This document shows, piece after piece, positions 1 through 9,259 of a DNA stretch of 64,000 nucleotides; positions within the stretch are counted from its first letter, which is position 1; each line of letters opens with the position of its first letter. Under the pieces are notes generated by a model, which worked only from the letters and a program-made list of their open reading frames with translations, was not told the origin of the DNA and made no database searches. This DNA is from Lachnospiraceae bacterium. Its GTDB lineage: Bacteria > Bacillota > Clostridia > Lachnospirales > Lachnospiraceae. A program made the translations under genes and the position numbers. The stretch covers positions 4,070 through 68,069 of the forward strand of contig VSNM01000016.1 in NCBI GenBank assembly GCA_009774245.1, written 5' to 3'.

Positions 1-1981
1 TATCCACTGTTCCCAGTACTAATGTTGGTGTCTTCTCATATATATCATCATCTATAATATATAATGGTAACCCTGTACCACTCGAAAAATCACAGTTATT
101 TTCCGTATTTGTACATTTAAACAAAAACTTTTTAGATTTTCGCGCACCCGTAATAATTTTGTATCCTGGGATTCTTCTTTTTCCTCCACCAGTATCAACG
201 GCTCCCATCTGTGCACCACACCATGGGCATTTTAGTATCACAAAAGGATTAACATCTGTTTTATGACTGTACAGATCTTCATATTTAGTAACTGCTTCTT
301 TCATGTGATTTGGCGTTGTATCTCCGCCAACCCATAGCCCTATATTAATCTCTTTCTCTCCCAAAAACTCCTTATTATTACGACGAATTATTTCACAGGC
401 ACATATCATTGCTGCCGCTCTTTCGTATTGTTGTGCCGTAAGCAGTCTTAAAGTATAACGCATAATAATTGCCGTGCCGGCATCCTCTTTATTATTTATT
501 CTTCTGATAAAAATAGTAAATGCAGACAACCCAAGATATGCCTCTGTTTTACCACCACCTGTCGGAAACCATATCAGATCAACAATTTTTCTCTCATTAC
601 TTTTTTTATCGCTCATTGATTCTAAATTCATTAAAATAAAAGCAATCTGAAATGGTCTCCACTTGCCATATTCACGATGTCCTTTATCATACCATGTTAA
701 CTCATCATCTATATCTGGCATGCTTTTAATTGGATTTTCAAGTTTAATCCTATCATCTCCATCATCAGTCCACATTTGAAGTGGCAAACCATAATGAAGT
801 TGCTGCATAATCATTGCCTGATTCATCCATCGGAATGCCCTTTGGACAGTCTTATCACTTTCCAGAATGTTGACACCATTCTCCATTCTTTTTTGACACA
901 ATCTACAATTATTTATATGCTTTTCTGCCGTTTCTGAAAACGTATTATCAAGTGTCTTTTTTTGCTCCTCTAAATTGTCAATCCAGTTCCCATACTTTTC
1001 ACATAACAAATGCAACTGACAAATGACTTCATGAAAACGTTCTGCTTTGCTCATATCAAGCATGCCTAGGTTTACACCCGGGATGATGCCAGGAACCACC
1101 GGCTTTACCTCATAAGATGGAAAAACAGATGTTTCTATCCAGTTCACAGACTCCGTTGTCTCATCCCACTCTGCCGCACAGCCGTGTCCAATAGCATAAT
1201 TTCTTACATCGCGATAAAGTAATTGATTTGACAAAAAATCCTCATCCGCATTTATGCGCTGGTTCTCCGGAAGAAAGTGAAACCCTATCTTTGATTCCAT
1301 TTTCAATTTTACCTGAAAGAAACAATCCTCATCCCGAACCTGATTCCCATTCATTTCTTTTGTATTTTCAAGTGTAACTGTATATATACAATAATTATCC
1401 TTCCTAGAACGAAATGTAATATCAACCTGAAGTCCTGTACTGTCAACAGGTATTTTTTTCATTCCCTCTTTTTCTGATGGCAAAGTCACTGATTCCGAGG
1501 AACTCCACGCTATCGGAACTCTAAAATACTTTGACACAGATTTCTGTGTATTGGAATTTATTTCGGTTAATTTATTATAAATTCCAGCTTCTACACACAC
1601 TTTTATTTTATCTTCTATAGAAATTGCAACCGTCAGACTCATCGCAGACTGATTATACGCATTTGATCTGTCAATTAGCTCTTCTGCATCTTCAAGATAT
1701 TCCCTAAAAATACCAGCAGGATTGTTAGAGGAAGTATTTTTTTCATTGTCTATCTCATCTTCAATTTCAACTTCGTAGTCATTTGTATCCTCTTCAATAT
1801 TATTTACCTGTCTCGATTCCTTGGGAAACAGAATCCCCGCGATATACCTCGTACGCGGCGGATCCGAAATCAATATTTCTTCTCCATTTTCCTGCTTCAG
1901 GCCTTCCCAATCAATGGGGTCTGGTCCAATAAATTCTTTCTCTACAAATGCCTTTATTTGATCTCTTCTATTATCTTCCAT
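1..1981 (-). CDS. drmA: DISARM helicase DrmA-like protein (N-terminal 660 codons, cut by window edge)
   Basis: This open frame starts at ATG 1981, overlapping the end of the upstream gene by 28 nt, and stays open to base 1, so the C-terminus lies outside the window. The N-terminus contains EFIGPDPID, resembling the start of DrmA proteins. A P-loop, FPTGGGKTEAYLG, lies near residues 470-480 (about 540-575). A Cys cluster follows (CPWCGAQ ... KCTNTENNC), likely a zinc-binding insert. DrmA is the SF2-type helicase shared by all DISARM systems and works with DrmB to sense and block incoming phage DNA. The context of a C5-methylase and a DrmE-like gene supports DISARM class 2. drmB and drmC would be expected just beyond the left edge. 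The assignment is from motifs and neighbours; another helicase of a defence island is the alternative. Confidence 0.72.
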   Translation of the reverse strand, partial: MEDNRRDQIKAFVEKEFIGPDPIDWEGLKQENGEEILISDPPRTRYIAGILFPKESRQVNNIEEDTNDYEVEIEDEIDNEKNTSSNNPAGIFREYLEDAEELIDRSNAYNQSAMSLTVAISIEDKIKVCVEAGIYNKLTEINSNTQKSVSKYFRVPIAWSSSESVTLPSEKEGMKKIPVDSTGLQVDITFRSRKDNYCIYTVTLENTKEMNGNQVRDEDCFFQVKLKMESKIGFHFLPENQRINADEDFLSNQLLYRDVRNYAIGHGCAAEWDETTESVNWIETSVFPSYEVKPVVPGIIPGVNLGMLDMSKAERFHEVICQLHLLCEKYGNWIDNLEEQKKTLDNTFSETAEKHINNCRLCQKRMENGVNILESDKTVQRAFRWMNQAMIMQQLHYGLPLQMWTDDGDDRIKLENPIKSMPDIDDELTWYDKGHREYGKWRPFQIAFILMNLESMSDKKSNERKIVDLIWFPTGGGKTEAYLGLSAFTIFIRRINNKEDAGTAIIMRYTLRLLTAQQYERAAAMICACEIIRRNNKEFLGEKEINIGLWVGGDTTPNHMKEAVTKYEDLYSHKTDVNPFVILKCPWCGAQMGAVDTGGGKRRIPGYKIITGARKSKKFLFKCTNTENNCDFSSGTGLPLYIIDDDIYEKTPTLVLGTVD

Positions 1982-4563
1982 ACATCATTCTCCCTTTCTT
2001 CCGCAAGTATCTTATTGGCATCGTTTACACAAACCGGTATCCATTCCTGCCCTAAATCAATAACTTTAAGTATTTTGACGGAGCCTACATCTTCCAGATT
2101 AAGTTCTATCGAATCCCAAATGTTGTATGGATCTATTCGTTCTCCTGATAATAATCTGTTTGCAATGCCTTCTGTTAACTTTTCAGATAATATTCGTCCT
2201 GCTCTAATATGCACATTTTTTATGAATATCCCAGCATTAAAAATGTCATCTATTTTCTCTAGTAATACGGCGTCTTTTGTCATATTTGCTATATACACCA
2301 AATCCTCTTTATCCTGAGGAATAATAATGTCATCTGACAAAAGCCAGTTACGTACAGTCTGTATATTTCTTATACATCCTAAATCACATAATGAATTATA
2401 TATCTCTTCCAGTGAAGAAAAAGCGGATTCAATTTGCAATGCTTCTTTCCATAACGCAGCAACTTCTCTATAATGCAACTTATTATTTGCCTTTAAAATA
2501 TTGTCTGCCACCTCCCTTATAATATCTTTTGAAGATTCGCGCACCACAATGAAATCCCCAATAGCAAGTTGCTCAATCTCCTTTTTCTCTATCTTATTAT
2601 CTGCCTGTAAAATAATTTTAGAGGCTACTAATATCTTGTGCCCCTTGGTATACAACGCAAATTCTCCTCCTACAAATCCCACTGGCCTTGCATTTACTAT
2701 ACTCTCCTGCACCTGTCCACTTCCAGATATAAACTGACGATATCTGTTTTCCTGCATAATTAAATCCAAATCATCTTTTTCAGATAATATGTCTTGGTCT
2801 AATTTCGTCATCTTAGATATTTTTGCCTTTTCCTGCACTCGTACCGACTGATTTCGAAACGACTTCTTAGCAATTATTTTATTGTTTTCATTATTAAGCC
2901 CGATCTCCCATGATTTTATATGTGCTCTTTTCCATTGTTCTTCACATTCATAAGTGTAAATATGTATTTCCTCAACTAAATATCCATATATAATCTTTCT
3001 CAGCACAGAAGCACTTAACCAGCCTGAAATAATGGCAACATCCGAATCATATTGATCCAGCCTAAGAAAATCCTTTGCATGCATTACCATAATATTCGGT
3101 CTGTAACCACTCCTTGCCAGTCTCATAATCCAATATTCCTTTACTGCCTGAATTGACTCATTATTAGAACAAATTAGATAAAAAGAATCCATGCGTCTAT
3201 CTAATAAAAACTGACAAATAGCTTCTGTTTTGGGATAAAATTTCATTCTTTGGATTATTTTTTCGAAATTGAAAATGACTACTTTAAAATCGTTATAAAC
3301 TGCTTCATTTATGAATATTTTCTCTTCTTCTAAATTCTTTTTACAAAATTCGACTACTTCAGAAACTTGTTGTTTTTCTTCTTCCCCAATCTCTCTTACA
3401 TTTCGAAGCATAAAATACGAGAGTGTTAGAAGCTTCTGATATACAATATGTAATTTGAAAGACTCATTTTCCATACAATGATTATAATGATATAAAATGT
3501 CAAATCCCCGACTAATTTCTGGTGCTGACAGACTATGATAATTAACTTTTTGCTGCACACATTTTTCTATTTTCGTAGCAAATTTTATCTTTTCCGCACT
3601 TCTTAGATTTTCTGAAATACTATCTTTATCCCATCTCCAGATATTGAAATTCCTATCCTCTAAAGACTTTAAATGAATGGAACCTGCTGTATCAGCAATA
3701 CACAAAATTGGAATTTTATATTGTAGCAGATCGTCCAACGCTGCTAACTGGCTTTCAATATCACACTCTGTCAAATTTATTATTACAGACTGTGCTTTCG
3801 CCCCTTTATGAATTGCTTCATTAATATAATCTATCTGGCTCGCAAAACTCAGGGCAGGTATTCCTACATATTTTCCCTTTAAATTTTTCAACTCGCCAGT
3901 ATATTCCGTTAATGCCACAAGAAAATATTCCATCAGAGAACTTCCATCAATCAACAGTTTCTGTGCAAAATTTCTACTATTGGTGACTGACGCAACATAA
4001 AAAAGTGTCTTTTTTACATGCGTTTTCATCTCTTTTATATCCGATAAATAATTTTCATGCGTTTTTCTCTCTTCATCGATTCTTCTTTTTTCCTTACGGT
4101 ACAAACCAACTTTTGACAGGTTCTTTTTGGTATCACTTTTTTGAAAATATGGAGCCAGCTCAATTGGACAGTAAAGTCTATCACAATCAGCAAATTTTAA
4201 GTATATTGCTTTTTTGTTATCTAAAAGTGGTTCTATTCCCACGCCAAGAAACTCCATAACACAATTTCCCAATTTCAGAATCTGTCCTAAACAAAAATCC
4301 TCCGGCGAATATTGATTTTCAATTTTGCCACTATATATATTAAAAATTAATTTTGCCACCATAAAAAGAAATGGAATCTGTTCTCCATCAGGAAATACAA
4401 ATAAGTTATTTGCTCCTTGATTTTGAATCATTTTTTCCAGCAAGAATACACTGACTTTCACTATGGACGGAAGTGCGATTTCTGATCCATCTATTACTAC
4501 ATTTATATCATCAAGACACTTCTCTTCATCCAGCACTGATTGTACATACTGTTCCCATTCCAT
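1954..4563 (-). CDS. drmE: DrmE-like large defence protein, 869 aa
   Basis: An 869-residue protein without a signal peptide or obvious membrane segments. Its ATG shares one base with the stop of the upstream AIPR gene (TAATG), and its 3' end overlaps the DrmA-like start by 28 nt, so the three genes are translationally coupled. No Walker A is visible. The middle part (about residues 230-330, with IPALSFASQIDY and ILCIADTAG) has the look of a degenerate helicase or nucleotide-binding fold. The C-terminal third carries a beta-rich block (GEFALYTKGHKILVASK ... IGDFIVVRESS, about residues 650-700). DrmE is the protein specific to class 2 DISARM. I assign it mainly from size, position directly before drmA and the C5-methylase, and general resemblance. 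Function in DISARM is not resolved. An unrelated defence protein is possible. Confidence 0.55.
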   Translation of the reverse strand: MEWEQYVQSVLDEEKCLDDINVVIDGSEIALPSIVKVSVFLLEKMIQNQGANNLFVFPDGEQIPFLFMVAKLIFNIYSGKIENQYSPEDFCLGQILKLGNCVMEFLGVGIEPLLDNKKAIYLKFADCDRLYCPIELAPYFQKSDTKKNLSKVGLYRKEKRRIDEERKTHENYLSDIKEMKTHVKKTLFYVASVTNSRNFAQKLLIDGSSLMEYFLVALTEYTGELKNLKGKYVGIPALSFASQIDYINEAIHKGAKAQSVIINLTECDIESQLAALDDLLQYKIPILCIADTAGSIHLKSLEDRNFNIWRWDKDSISENLRSAEKIKFATKIEKCVQQKVNYHSLSAPEISRGFDILYHYNHCMENESFKLHIVYQKLLTLSYFMLRNVREIGEEEKQQVSEVVEFCKKNLEEEKIFINEAVYNDFKVVIFNFEKIIQRMKFYPKTEAICQFLLDRRMDSFYLICSNNESIQAVKEYWIMRLARSGYRPNIMVMHAKDFLRLDQYDSDVAIISGWLSASVLRKIIYGYLVEEIHIYTYECEEQWKRAHIKSWEIGLNNENNKIIAKKSFRNQSVRVQEKAKISKMTKLDQDILSEKDDLDLIMQENRYRQFISGSGQVQESIVNARPVGFVGGEFALYTKGHKILVASKIILQADNKIEKKEIEQLAIGDFIVVRESSKDIIREVADNILKANNKLHYREVAALWKEALQIESAFSSLEEIYNSLCDLGCIRNIQTVRNWLLSDDIIIPQDKEDLVYIANMTKDAVLLEKIDDIFNAGIFIKNVHIRAGRILSEKLTEGIANRLLSGERIDPYNIWDSIELNLEDVGSVKILKVIDLGQEWIPVCVNDANKILAEERENDVWKIIEEIK

Positions 4564-6608
4564 TATAATCCCTCTGTAGAAAACCCTTTTTCTTTCGCCT
4601 CTGTCAAAATAATATCTGCCTGTCTGGCCTGCTTCACAGATGGTTTTTTTCCCCTGCGAAGAAGGGTTCCTACACTAAACGCAATGCTCCGCTGCCAGGG
4701 CTGCAAATTATTTGTATCTTTAGCCCACTTCGAAATAGACAACCACACATCTGCCGGAGTATTAGAAATCTGGTCTATCAGTTCATTTTCCTCAGCAGTT
4801 GCTTCATTTAATAATAGCAGTGCAGCCTGACTCGTGGATAATAAATTTCCCACACTTTCCTTCGATATTAATTCTTGTCCTAATTCTTCTGACAAATCAT
4901 ATTCCAGACCAAGCATGCTCTCCCAGCATGCTTTTCTCTTACAATACTCACTTATATTTGCATTGTTTGGTGGATTGGTAATAAAATGCTGTACCATTTT
5001 TGATACTTTTATAATTTCCTTTTCAAGAGACTCCGATAATGTTTGCTCTTTCCAGATTTTATCCAAATTTATTCTTTGCGCTGTTTTATGAGAAAGAAAT
5101 GCAATAGTATATGTAACAATATTTGCCCTATACCCTCCAAACCGTTGTTGTTGTACCAACTTTTCTGTTCTCCTATAAAGAATTGCTTTAGAGACTAATC
5201 GCTGATAATATCCTTCATCTGGCAGAAAAGAACCTCTTTCCCGAAGGCTTACCATAAAACGTTTAAAATTCTTTTGTGCACCTTCACTCACATAATAAGG
5301 CAATTGATTCCAGGTATTTTCATATTTTGCCATATCTGTTTTCGTAAATACCGGATGCGTCTCCTTAAAAGCTTTTCTCTTTGCTGGTGTCCCTTCTCTT
5401 GTCAGCATATCTGCATATTGCCCCCGCGCCCTTTCAAAAAACCAGTTATTTGGCTTTTGTCCATTTATAGCAGGCGCCCAAATAATTCTTGAAAGCTCTT
5501 CCAATTTACGATTAAACGGATCATTTGAAGAAAAATCTGCCATCTGAATTTTATTTTGCGTATTGGCACACTCCGAAATCCTATGCACAATTTCATCCAT
5601 TTTCTCTTCTGTCTTTATAACAGAAACCTTCATTTGAACAAATACTTTTGATAAATCCAATGAACTAACTTTATCGTTTGACATATTGTAAATAGATGCC
5701 GTTGTTTGCCCGCCGTTAACAATTTGCATATCCCTGATTTTGGAAATATATTTTGTTCCATTTTCATCAGTAGAAATTGTAATACTTTCCGCTGTCACCG
5801 AAATGCCATTGTTATACGCCAGAAACATGTCCGGCTCATTTCTTAGCGTATCCCGCAATCCTTTATTGACAGCACCTTTAACCTGTAAAAAAGATCTTAC
5901 ATTCTTCTCCAATAACCGGGAACCATGCTGTGCATATATAGCCGCCAATATACTTCCTGGAATAATTCCTAAATATCCATCATACGCACTACTATTTTTA
6001 TTAACCAGACAAGGAATTCGCTCTGAAAACATTTCTTCAAAATCAATTTCTATGGTTTCCCGCATCTTTCCAGATGACAAACACCGATACAGTCTATCCA
6101 TGTCCCATATCTGAAATGCGATTTCTGTCTCTCCAATCTTTATGTTCTTAAATGGTATTGGCTTGCAGTTACCATTCGTAAGTGCAATAATATTAACGTT
6201 TTTAATTTTTTGTTTATTCACAAAAATAGAATGGGCAAATTCATATACATCGTTTTCTTTTTCAAAAGATTTGTATAGGTCATTTGTCGCTTTTCTATAT
6301 ATTTGTATCGCTCGTTTTAAGGCTGCATCAATATCTGCCTTAGACGCATTTTGTACTTGTTCACCTATATAGTAGACGCTTACAAAGATACCAAGAAAAT
6401 CATAATCTTCTGAGAACTTATATGCATTCATCTGTAAACCATGTGCCCTATATGGACACACAACTGGACTATCAACCTCTCCTACTTCTTCCAGATAATC
6501 TAATATCACTGCCGTAAAAAAATCCTGTTCTTCCCATCCATATGTATCATTTTCTTTTAACAACAGTATTTGCTCCGCAAACTCATTAAAAAAGTCTTCA
6601 AACGTCAT
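4563..6608 (-). CDS. AIPR-family (abortive phage infection resistance) protein
   Basis: About 681 residues. The hallmark AIPR motifs are clear: FLAYNNGISVTA around residue 270 and IVNGGQTTASIY around residue 300. The family is known from phage-resistance loci and is often near DNA methyltransferases and Vsr-type nucleases; its biochemical activity is not well established. I start at ATG 6608, five codons inside the longest frame, because AGAGGGG sits 5 nt upstream. The stop overlaps the DrmE-like start by one base, and the methylase ends 37 nt upstream, so it is an integral cistron of the methylase-AIPR-DrmE-DrmA operon. Base composition is AT-rich like the rest of the island. AIPR is not one of the core DISARM proteins, which makes its position here notable. 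Confidence 0.88.
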   Translation of the reverse strand: MTFEDFFNEFAEQILLLKENDTYGWEEQDFFTAVILDYLEEVGEVDSPVVCPYRAHGLQMNAYKFSEDYDFLGIFVSVYYIGEQVQNASKADIDAALKRAIQIYRKATNDLYKSFEKENDVYEFAHSIFVNKQKIKNVNIIALTNGNCKPIPFKNIKIGETEIAFQIWDMDRLYRCLSSGKMRETIEIDFEEMFSERIPCLVNKNSSAYDGYLGIIPGSILAAIYAQHGSRLLEKNVRSFLQVKGAVNKGLRDTLRNEPDMFLAYNNGISVTAESITISTDENGTKYISKIRDMQIVNGGQTTASIYNMSNDKVSSLDLSKVFVQMKVSVIKTEEKMDEIVHRISECANTQNKIQMADFSSNDPFNRKLEELSRIIWAPAINGQKPNNWFFERARGQYADMLTREGTPAKRKAFKETHPVFTKTDMAKYENTWNQLPYYVSEGAQKNFKRFMVSLRERGSFLPDEGYYQRLVSKAILYRRTEKLVQQQRFGGYRANIVTYTIAFLSHKTAQRINLDKIWKEQTLSESLEKEIIKVSKMVQHFITNPPNNANISEYCKRKACWESMLGLEYDLSEELGQELISKESVGNLLSTSQAALLLLNEATAEENELIDQISNTPADVWLSISKWAKDTNNLQPWQRSIAFSVGTLLRRGKKPSVKQARQADIILTEAKEKGFSTEGL

Positions 6609-6645
6609 ATTTTCCCCTCTCACAGGATTTTTTGCCAGTAATTTG

Positions 6646-7911
6646 TTACCTATTTATCAACTGTTCCTTTAACTTATCAGCTATTTCCTTTGCCATCATT
6701 GGCGGAACTGCATTTCCAATCTGGGCAAACTGCGATGTCCTTGGCCCTTCAAAAAAATAGTTGTCCGGAAATGATTGAAGTCTTGCAGCTTCCCGCACGG
6801 TTATTGATCTATGTTGATTTATATCAGGATGTATAAAATAATGTCCATCTTTCGACAAATGTGCCAAAATAGTATGACAATAGTCCATATCCCCCTCTAC
6901 TACTTTAAATCGATCTACAAAGGAAGTACGGTTTCTATGTGTCTTTAACTCTTCCGGTAAATTATCATATTTCAACCTCTCGTGTTGCTGATTATGAAAC
7001 CATAAATCAATAGTCCTTTTATATATTTCAATATCCTGCTCTGTATGCGGTCTGGCTACATGGTGTGTTAACACATCTGACTTCCGCCTGATACCATTTT
7101 TTCTTGCATATTTACTAGCTTCTATCACGCTATATTCTGAAGAGCTTTCTCCCGGATGCAAAATATCCAAATCATTCAATACATCTTCAACTTTTGCATT
7201 ACCACTTATTATATCAAAGCTAGGATACTCATACCCGGTTCCTTTTAACCAGCCAACTATAATGATCCTTTTTCTGCTCTGAAGCACTCCGAAATCTTTT
7301 GCATTCAATTCGTGTGGCTCAATTTCGTAGCCAACCCTTCTCATATAACTCTGTAAATTTTTAAACGCCTGTCCCCCACGCGCCGTTTTAATGCCTGCAA
7401 CATTTTCAAATACAAACATTCTTGGTTGATATTTTGTAAGAAACTGAACATACATCTTGTATAACTCATTTCTCAGATCTTCTTCCATGGGTATTATCAT
7501 GTGGCTGCTCTGTGCCCTTCCGACCAATGAATATGCCTGACAGGGCGGGCCTCCTATAATTACATCAACCTTCTGTATTTCCTTTTCATATAAAATAGTA
7601 TCAATTCTTTGAAAGATTCCCTTTATTGTTTTTGGCGATATCTCTTCATTGATTACTGTATTCAACTCTTCCTCGGGTACTAATTCCAACAGTTCTTCCC
7701 GATTTATTTCACCACGTTCATATTGGTAATACTTTCTAAGTCTCTTTTGCTTTTTTAAATAATAATATGCAATTCTGGTCTCTATTGTCTTCGCTGCGTA
7801 CTCATTCATTTCAATATGCGCAACAGACTGATATCCACTTTGCATAAAGCCTTCCGATAGTCCCCCAGCTCCAGCAAACAAATCTATGTAACTAAGACCA
7901 TTCGTCTCCAT
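6646..7911 (-). CDS. drmMII: DNA (cytosine-5-)-methyltransferase, DISARM DrmMII-like
   Basis: A complete C5-MTase of about 421 residues. Visible motifs in order: motif I DLFAGAGGLSEGF at the N-terminus, motif IV GGPPCQAYS with the catalytic Cys, motif VI FENVAGI, motif VIII QSRKRIIIVG, and motif X QIGNAVPP at the C-terminus. The target-recognition region lies between VIII and X. The longest frame begins at 7995, but the family starts immediately before motif I, so I choose ATG 7911 (METNG). A TATAAT-like box (7927-7932) and GAGG motifs lie just upstream. It probably marks host DNA so that the DISARM proteins spare it. It is the first gene of the four-gene operon. A solitary or restriction-modification methylase is the alternative, but no cognate restriction endonuclease other than Vsr is seen. 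Confidence 0.9.
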   Translation of the reverse strand: METNGLSYIDLFAGAGGLSEGFMQSGYQSVAHIEMNEYAAKTIETRIAYYYLKKQKRLRKYYQYERGEINREELLELVPEEELNTVINEEISPKTIKGIFQRIDTILYEKEIQKVDVIIGGPPCQAYSLVGRAQSSHMIIPMEEDLRNELYKMYVQFLTKYQPRMFVFENVAGIKTARGGQAFKNLQSYMRRVGYEIEPHELNAKDFGVLQSRKRIIIVGWLKGTGYEYPSFDIISGNAKVEDVLNDLDILHPGESSSEYSVIEASKYARKNGIRRKSDVLTHHVARPHTEQDIEIYKRTIDLWFHNQQHERLKYDNLPEELKTHRNRTSFVDRFKVVEGDMDYCHTILAHLSKDGHYFIHPDINQHRSITVREAARLQSFPDNYFFEGPRTSQFAQIGNAVPPMMAKEIADKLKEQLINR

Positions 7912-7982
7912 AACCTCGTGCACCTCATTATACCATATTTCATATTCTAAAGAATACACAACACAACAAAGGAGAGATACTA

Positions 7983-8295
7983 TCACTCTCCCCAATAATC
8001 CTGACTTTCCTGCGTTCTCAATTTCAATCCAAACATTTTCTGCATAAAGTCTTCACGCTCATTGTAGATATCCAAAATAAAAATGATGTCTTTTTCGACT
8101 CTGTAAAATATATAGTGATGTTCCACATGCAAAAAATAGTATGGAACCAAGCATACTCTCAACAGCAGATCCCTTATGTGGCGTTCCTACCAATCCACGA
8201 ATGGACTTTGTAATCTTTGATATCCTTTTTTGTCCGGCGTATTTTCGTATATGCCTTAATTTTCCACTGGCATCGGGAGAGTATTTTATTTTCAA
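7983..8295 (-). pseudogene. RelE/YoeB-type toxin, frameshifted
   Basis: The frame from ATG 8295 encodes a RelE-like start (MKIKYSPDASGKLRHIRKYAG) and runs until about the codon for ESMLG (8143-8154). It then switches to meaningless sequence and stops at 8059. One frame over, the sequence continues as PYYFLHVEHHYIFYR and IFILDIYNEREDFMQ, which is a typical RelE/ParE C-terminal half, ending with TGA at 7983. Thus one inserted base, or two lost bases, near 8145 breaks the toxin. The start overlaps the antitoxin stop by 4 nt (ATGA), the normal arrangement for such pairs. The toxin is probably inactive unless the shift is a sequencing error. Confidence 0.8.
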
Positions 8296-8555
8296 TCCTC
8301 AAATACCTCCAGTTCCTTTTCAAGATCATCTGCATCAATCCATCCCTCGCGCTCTGCGCGCTCCTCTGCCTTTTTCAGATTTGAAAATAATGTATATGCA
8401 GCGCGAGACCGATCAAGCTCATCTATCTCATCCATCGTTAGTATTCCATATTCACCATGCCCGTTCCTTGTCAGGTATACGCGTTTTGAAATGTCCACTT
8501 CTTTTAATACATCCGTATAATTCCTTAAATCAGATATTGGTTTAATGTTGGGCAT
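8292..8555 (-). CDS. Type II antitoxin, Phd/YefM family
   Basis: An 87-residue protein starting MPNIKPISDLRNYTDVLKEV, the typical Phd/YefM N-terminal DNA-binding segment, followed by YLTRNGHGEYGILTMDEID, also typical, and an acidic C-terminus that would wrap the toxin. The longest frame starts ten codons earlier at 8585, but AAAGGAG lies about 10 nt before ATG 8555, so I use that start. It overlaps the frameshifted toxin gene by 4 nt. Such antitoxins repress their own promoter. With its toxin broken, this gene is a survivor of a decayed module sitting between the methylase operon and the Vsr gene. Confidence 0.85.
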   Translation of the reverse strand: MPNIKPISDLRNYTDVLKEVDISKRVYLTRNGHGEYGILTMDEIDELDRSRAAYTLFSNLKKAEERAEREGWIDADDLEKELEVFED

Positions 8556-8758
8556 AATTGTCATCTCCTTTTTTCTATCATACACTTTTAGAGATAAATT
8601 TACAAGCTTATTCGCAGGTTATTTTCTCCATTAATCAATCCGATTACCATTCACATTCTATCTGATGTTGGTAAATTTTTATTCATTGCAGATGTAAACA
8701 GCAATATTTTTTGCACACTTTGTAACCAAATCCCTTTGTATTATCACATTGTCATTAT

Positions 8759-9208
8759 TTAATAATCCATCGAACCATCAGCCATAATAAAGTCGGATAT
8801 TGTCTCCTCTATCACCCTGACACACTCATCCAGATGTTTTTTGATATCATTTCCCCAAAAGCGGATTACGGTCCAGCCTTCATAGAGTAATTTCTTATTT
8901 ACTGCATCATCATGTTCACGATTTTTCGATATCTTACTAATCCAGAATTCACTGTTATCTCCACGTTCCAATCTAGGTTTCAATATCTCCCAGTCTTTTC
9001 CATGAAAAAATTCCCCATCACAAAAAATGGCTATTCTGTATCTGGTCAGTACAATATCTGGCGTTCCCGGCAATGATTTCACATTTTTTCGATAACGATA
9101 TCCCCTGTTCCACAGTTCCTTTCTCAACAGTACTTCTATCTTCGTATCCCTATTTTTGATATTTTTCATGTTTTTATGACGCTGCTCTTTTGTAAGCACA
9201 TCTGCCAT
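8759..9208 (-). CDS. vsr: Very short patch repair (Vsr)-like DNA mismatch endonuclease
   Basis: A 149-residue protein. It has the Vsr-family opening (MADVLTKEQRHKNMKNIKNRDTKIE, shown here only to note the RHKNM and DTKIE parts), then GTPDIV, then IAIFCDGEFFHGKDW with the catalytic-region Asp, His and Trp, and later WTVIRFWGNDI. Vsr nicks next to T:G mismatches created when 5-methylcytosine deaminates, so it fits with the C5-methylase about 850 bp downstream on the same strand. The DGEFFHG form differs from the more usual DGCFWHGC, so zinc binding may differ. I choose ATG 9208, with AAGGGAG about 10 nt upstream, over the longer frame from 9256. Confidence 0.85.
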   Translation of the reverse strand: MADVLTKEQRHKNMKNIKNRDTKIEVLLRKELWNRGYRYRKNVKSLPGTPDIVLTRYRIAIFCDGEFFHGKDWEILKPRLERGDNSEFWISKISKNREHDDAVNKKLLYEGWTVIRFWGNDIKKHLDECVRVIEETISDFIMADGSMDY

Positions 9209-9259
9209 AATCCCAGTCTCCCTTTTCCATAATCCCCTCAAAACACCAGCCTTCATTAT

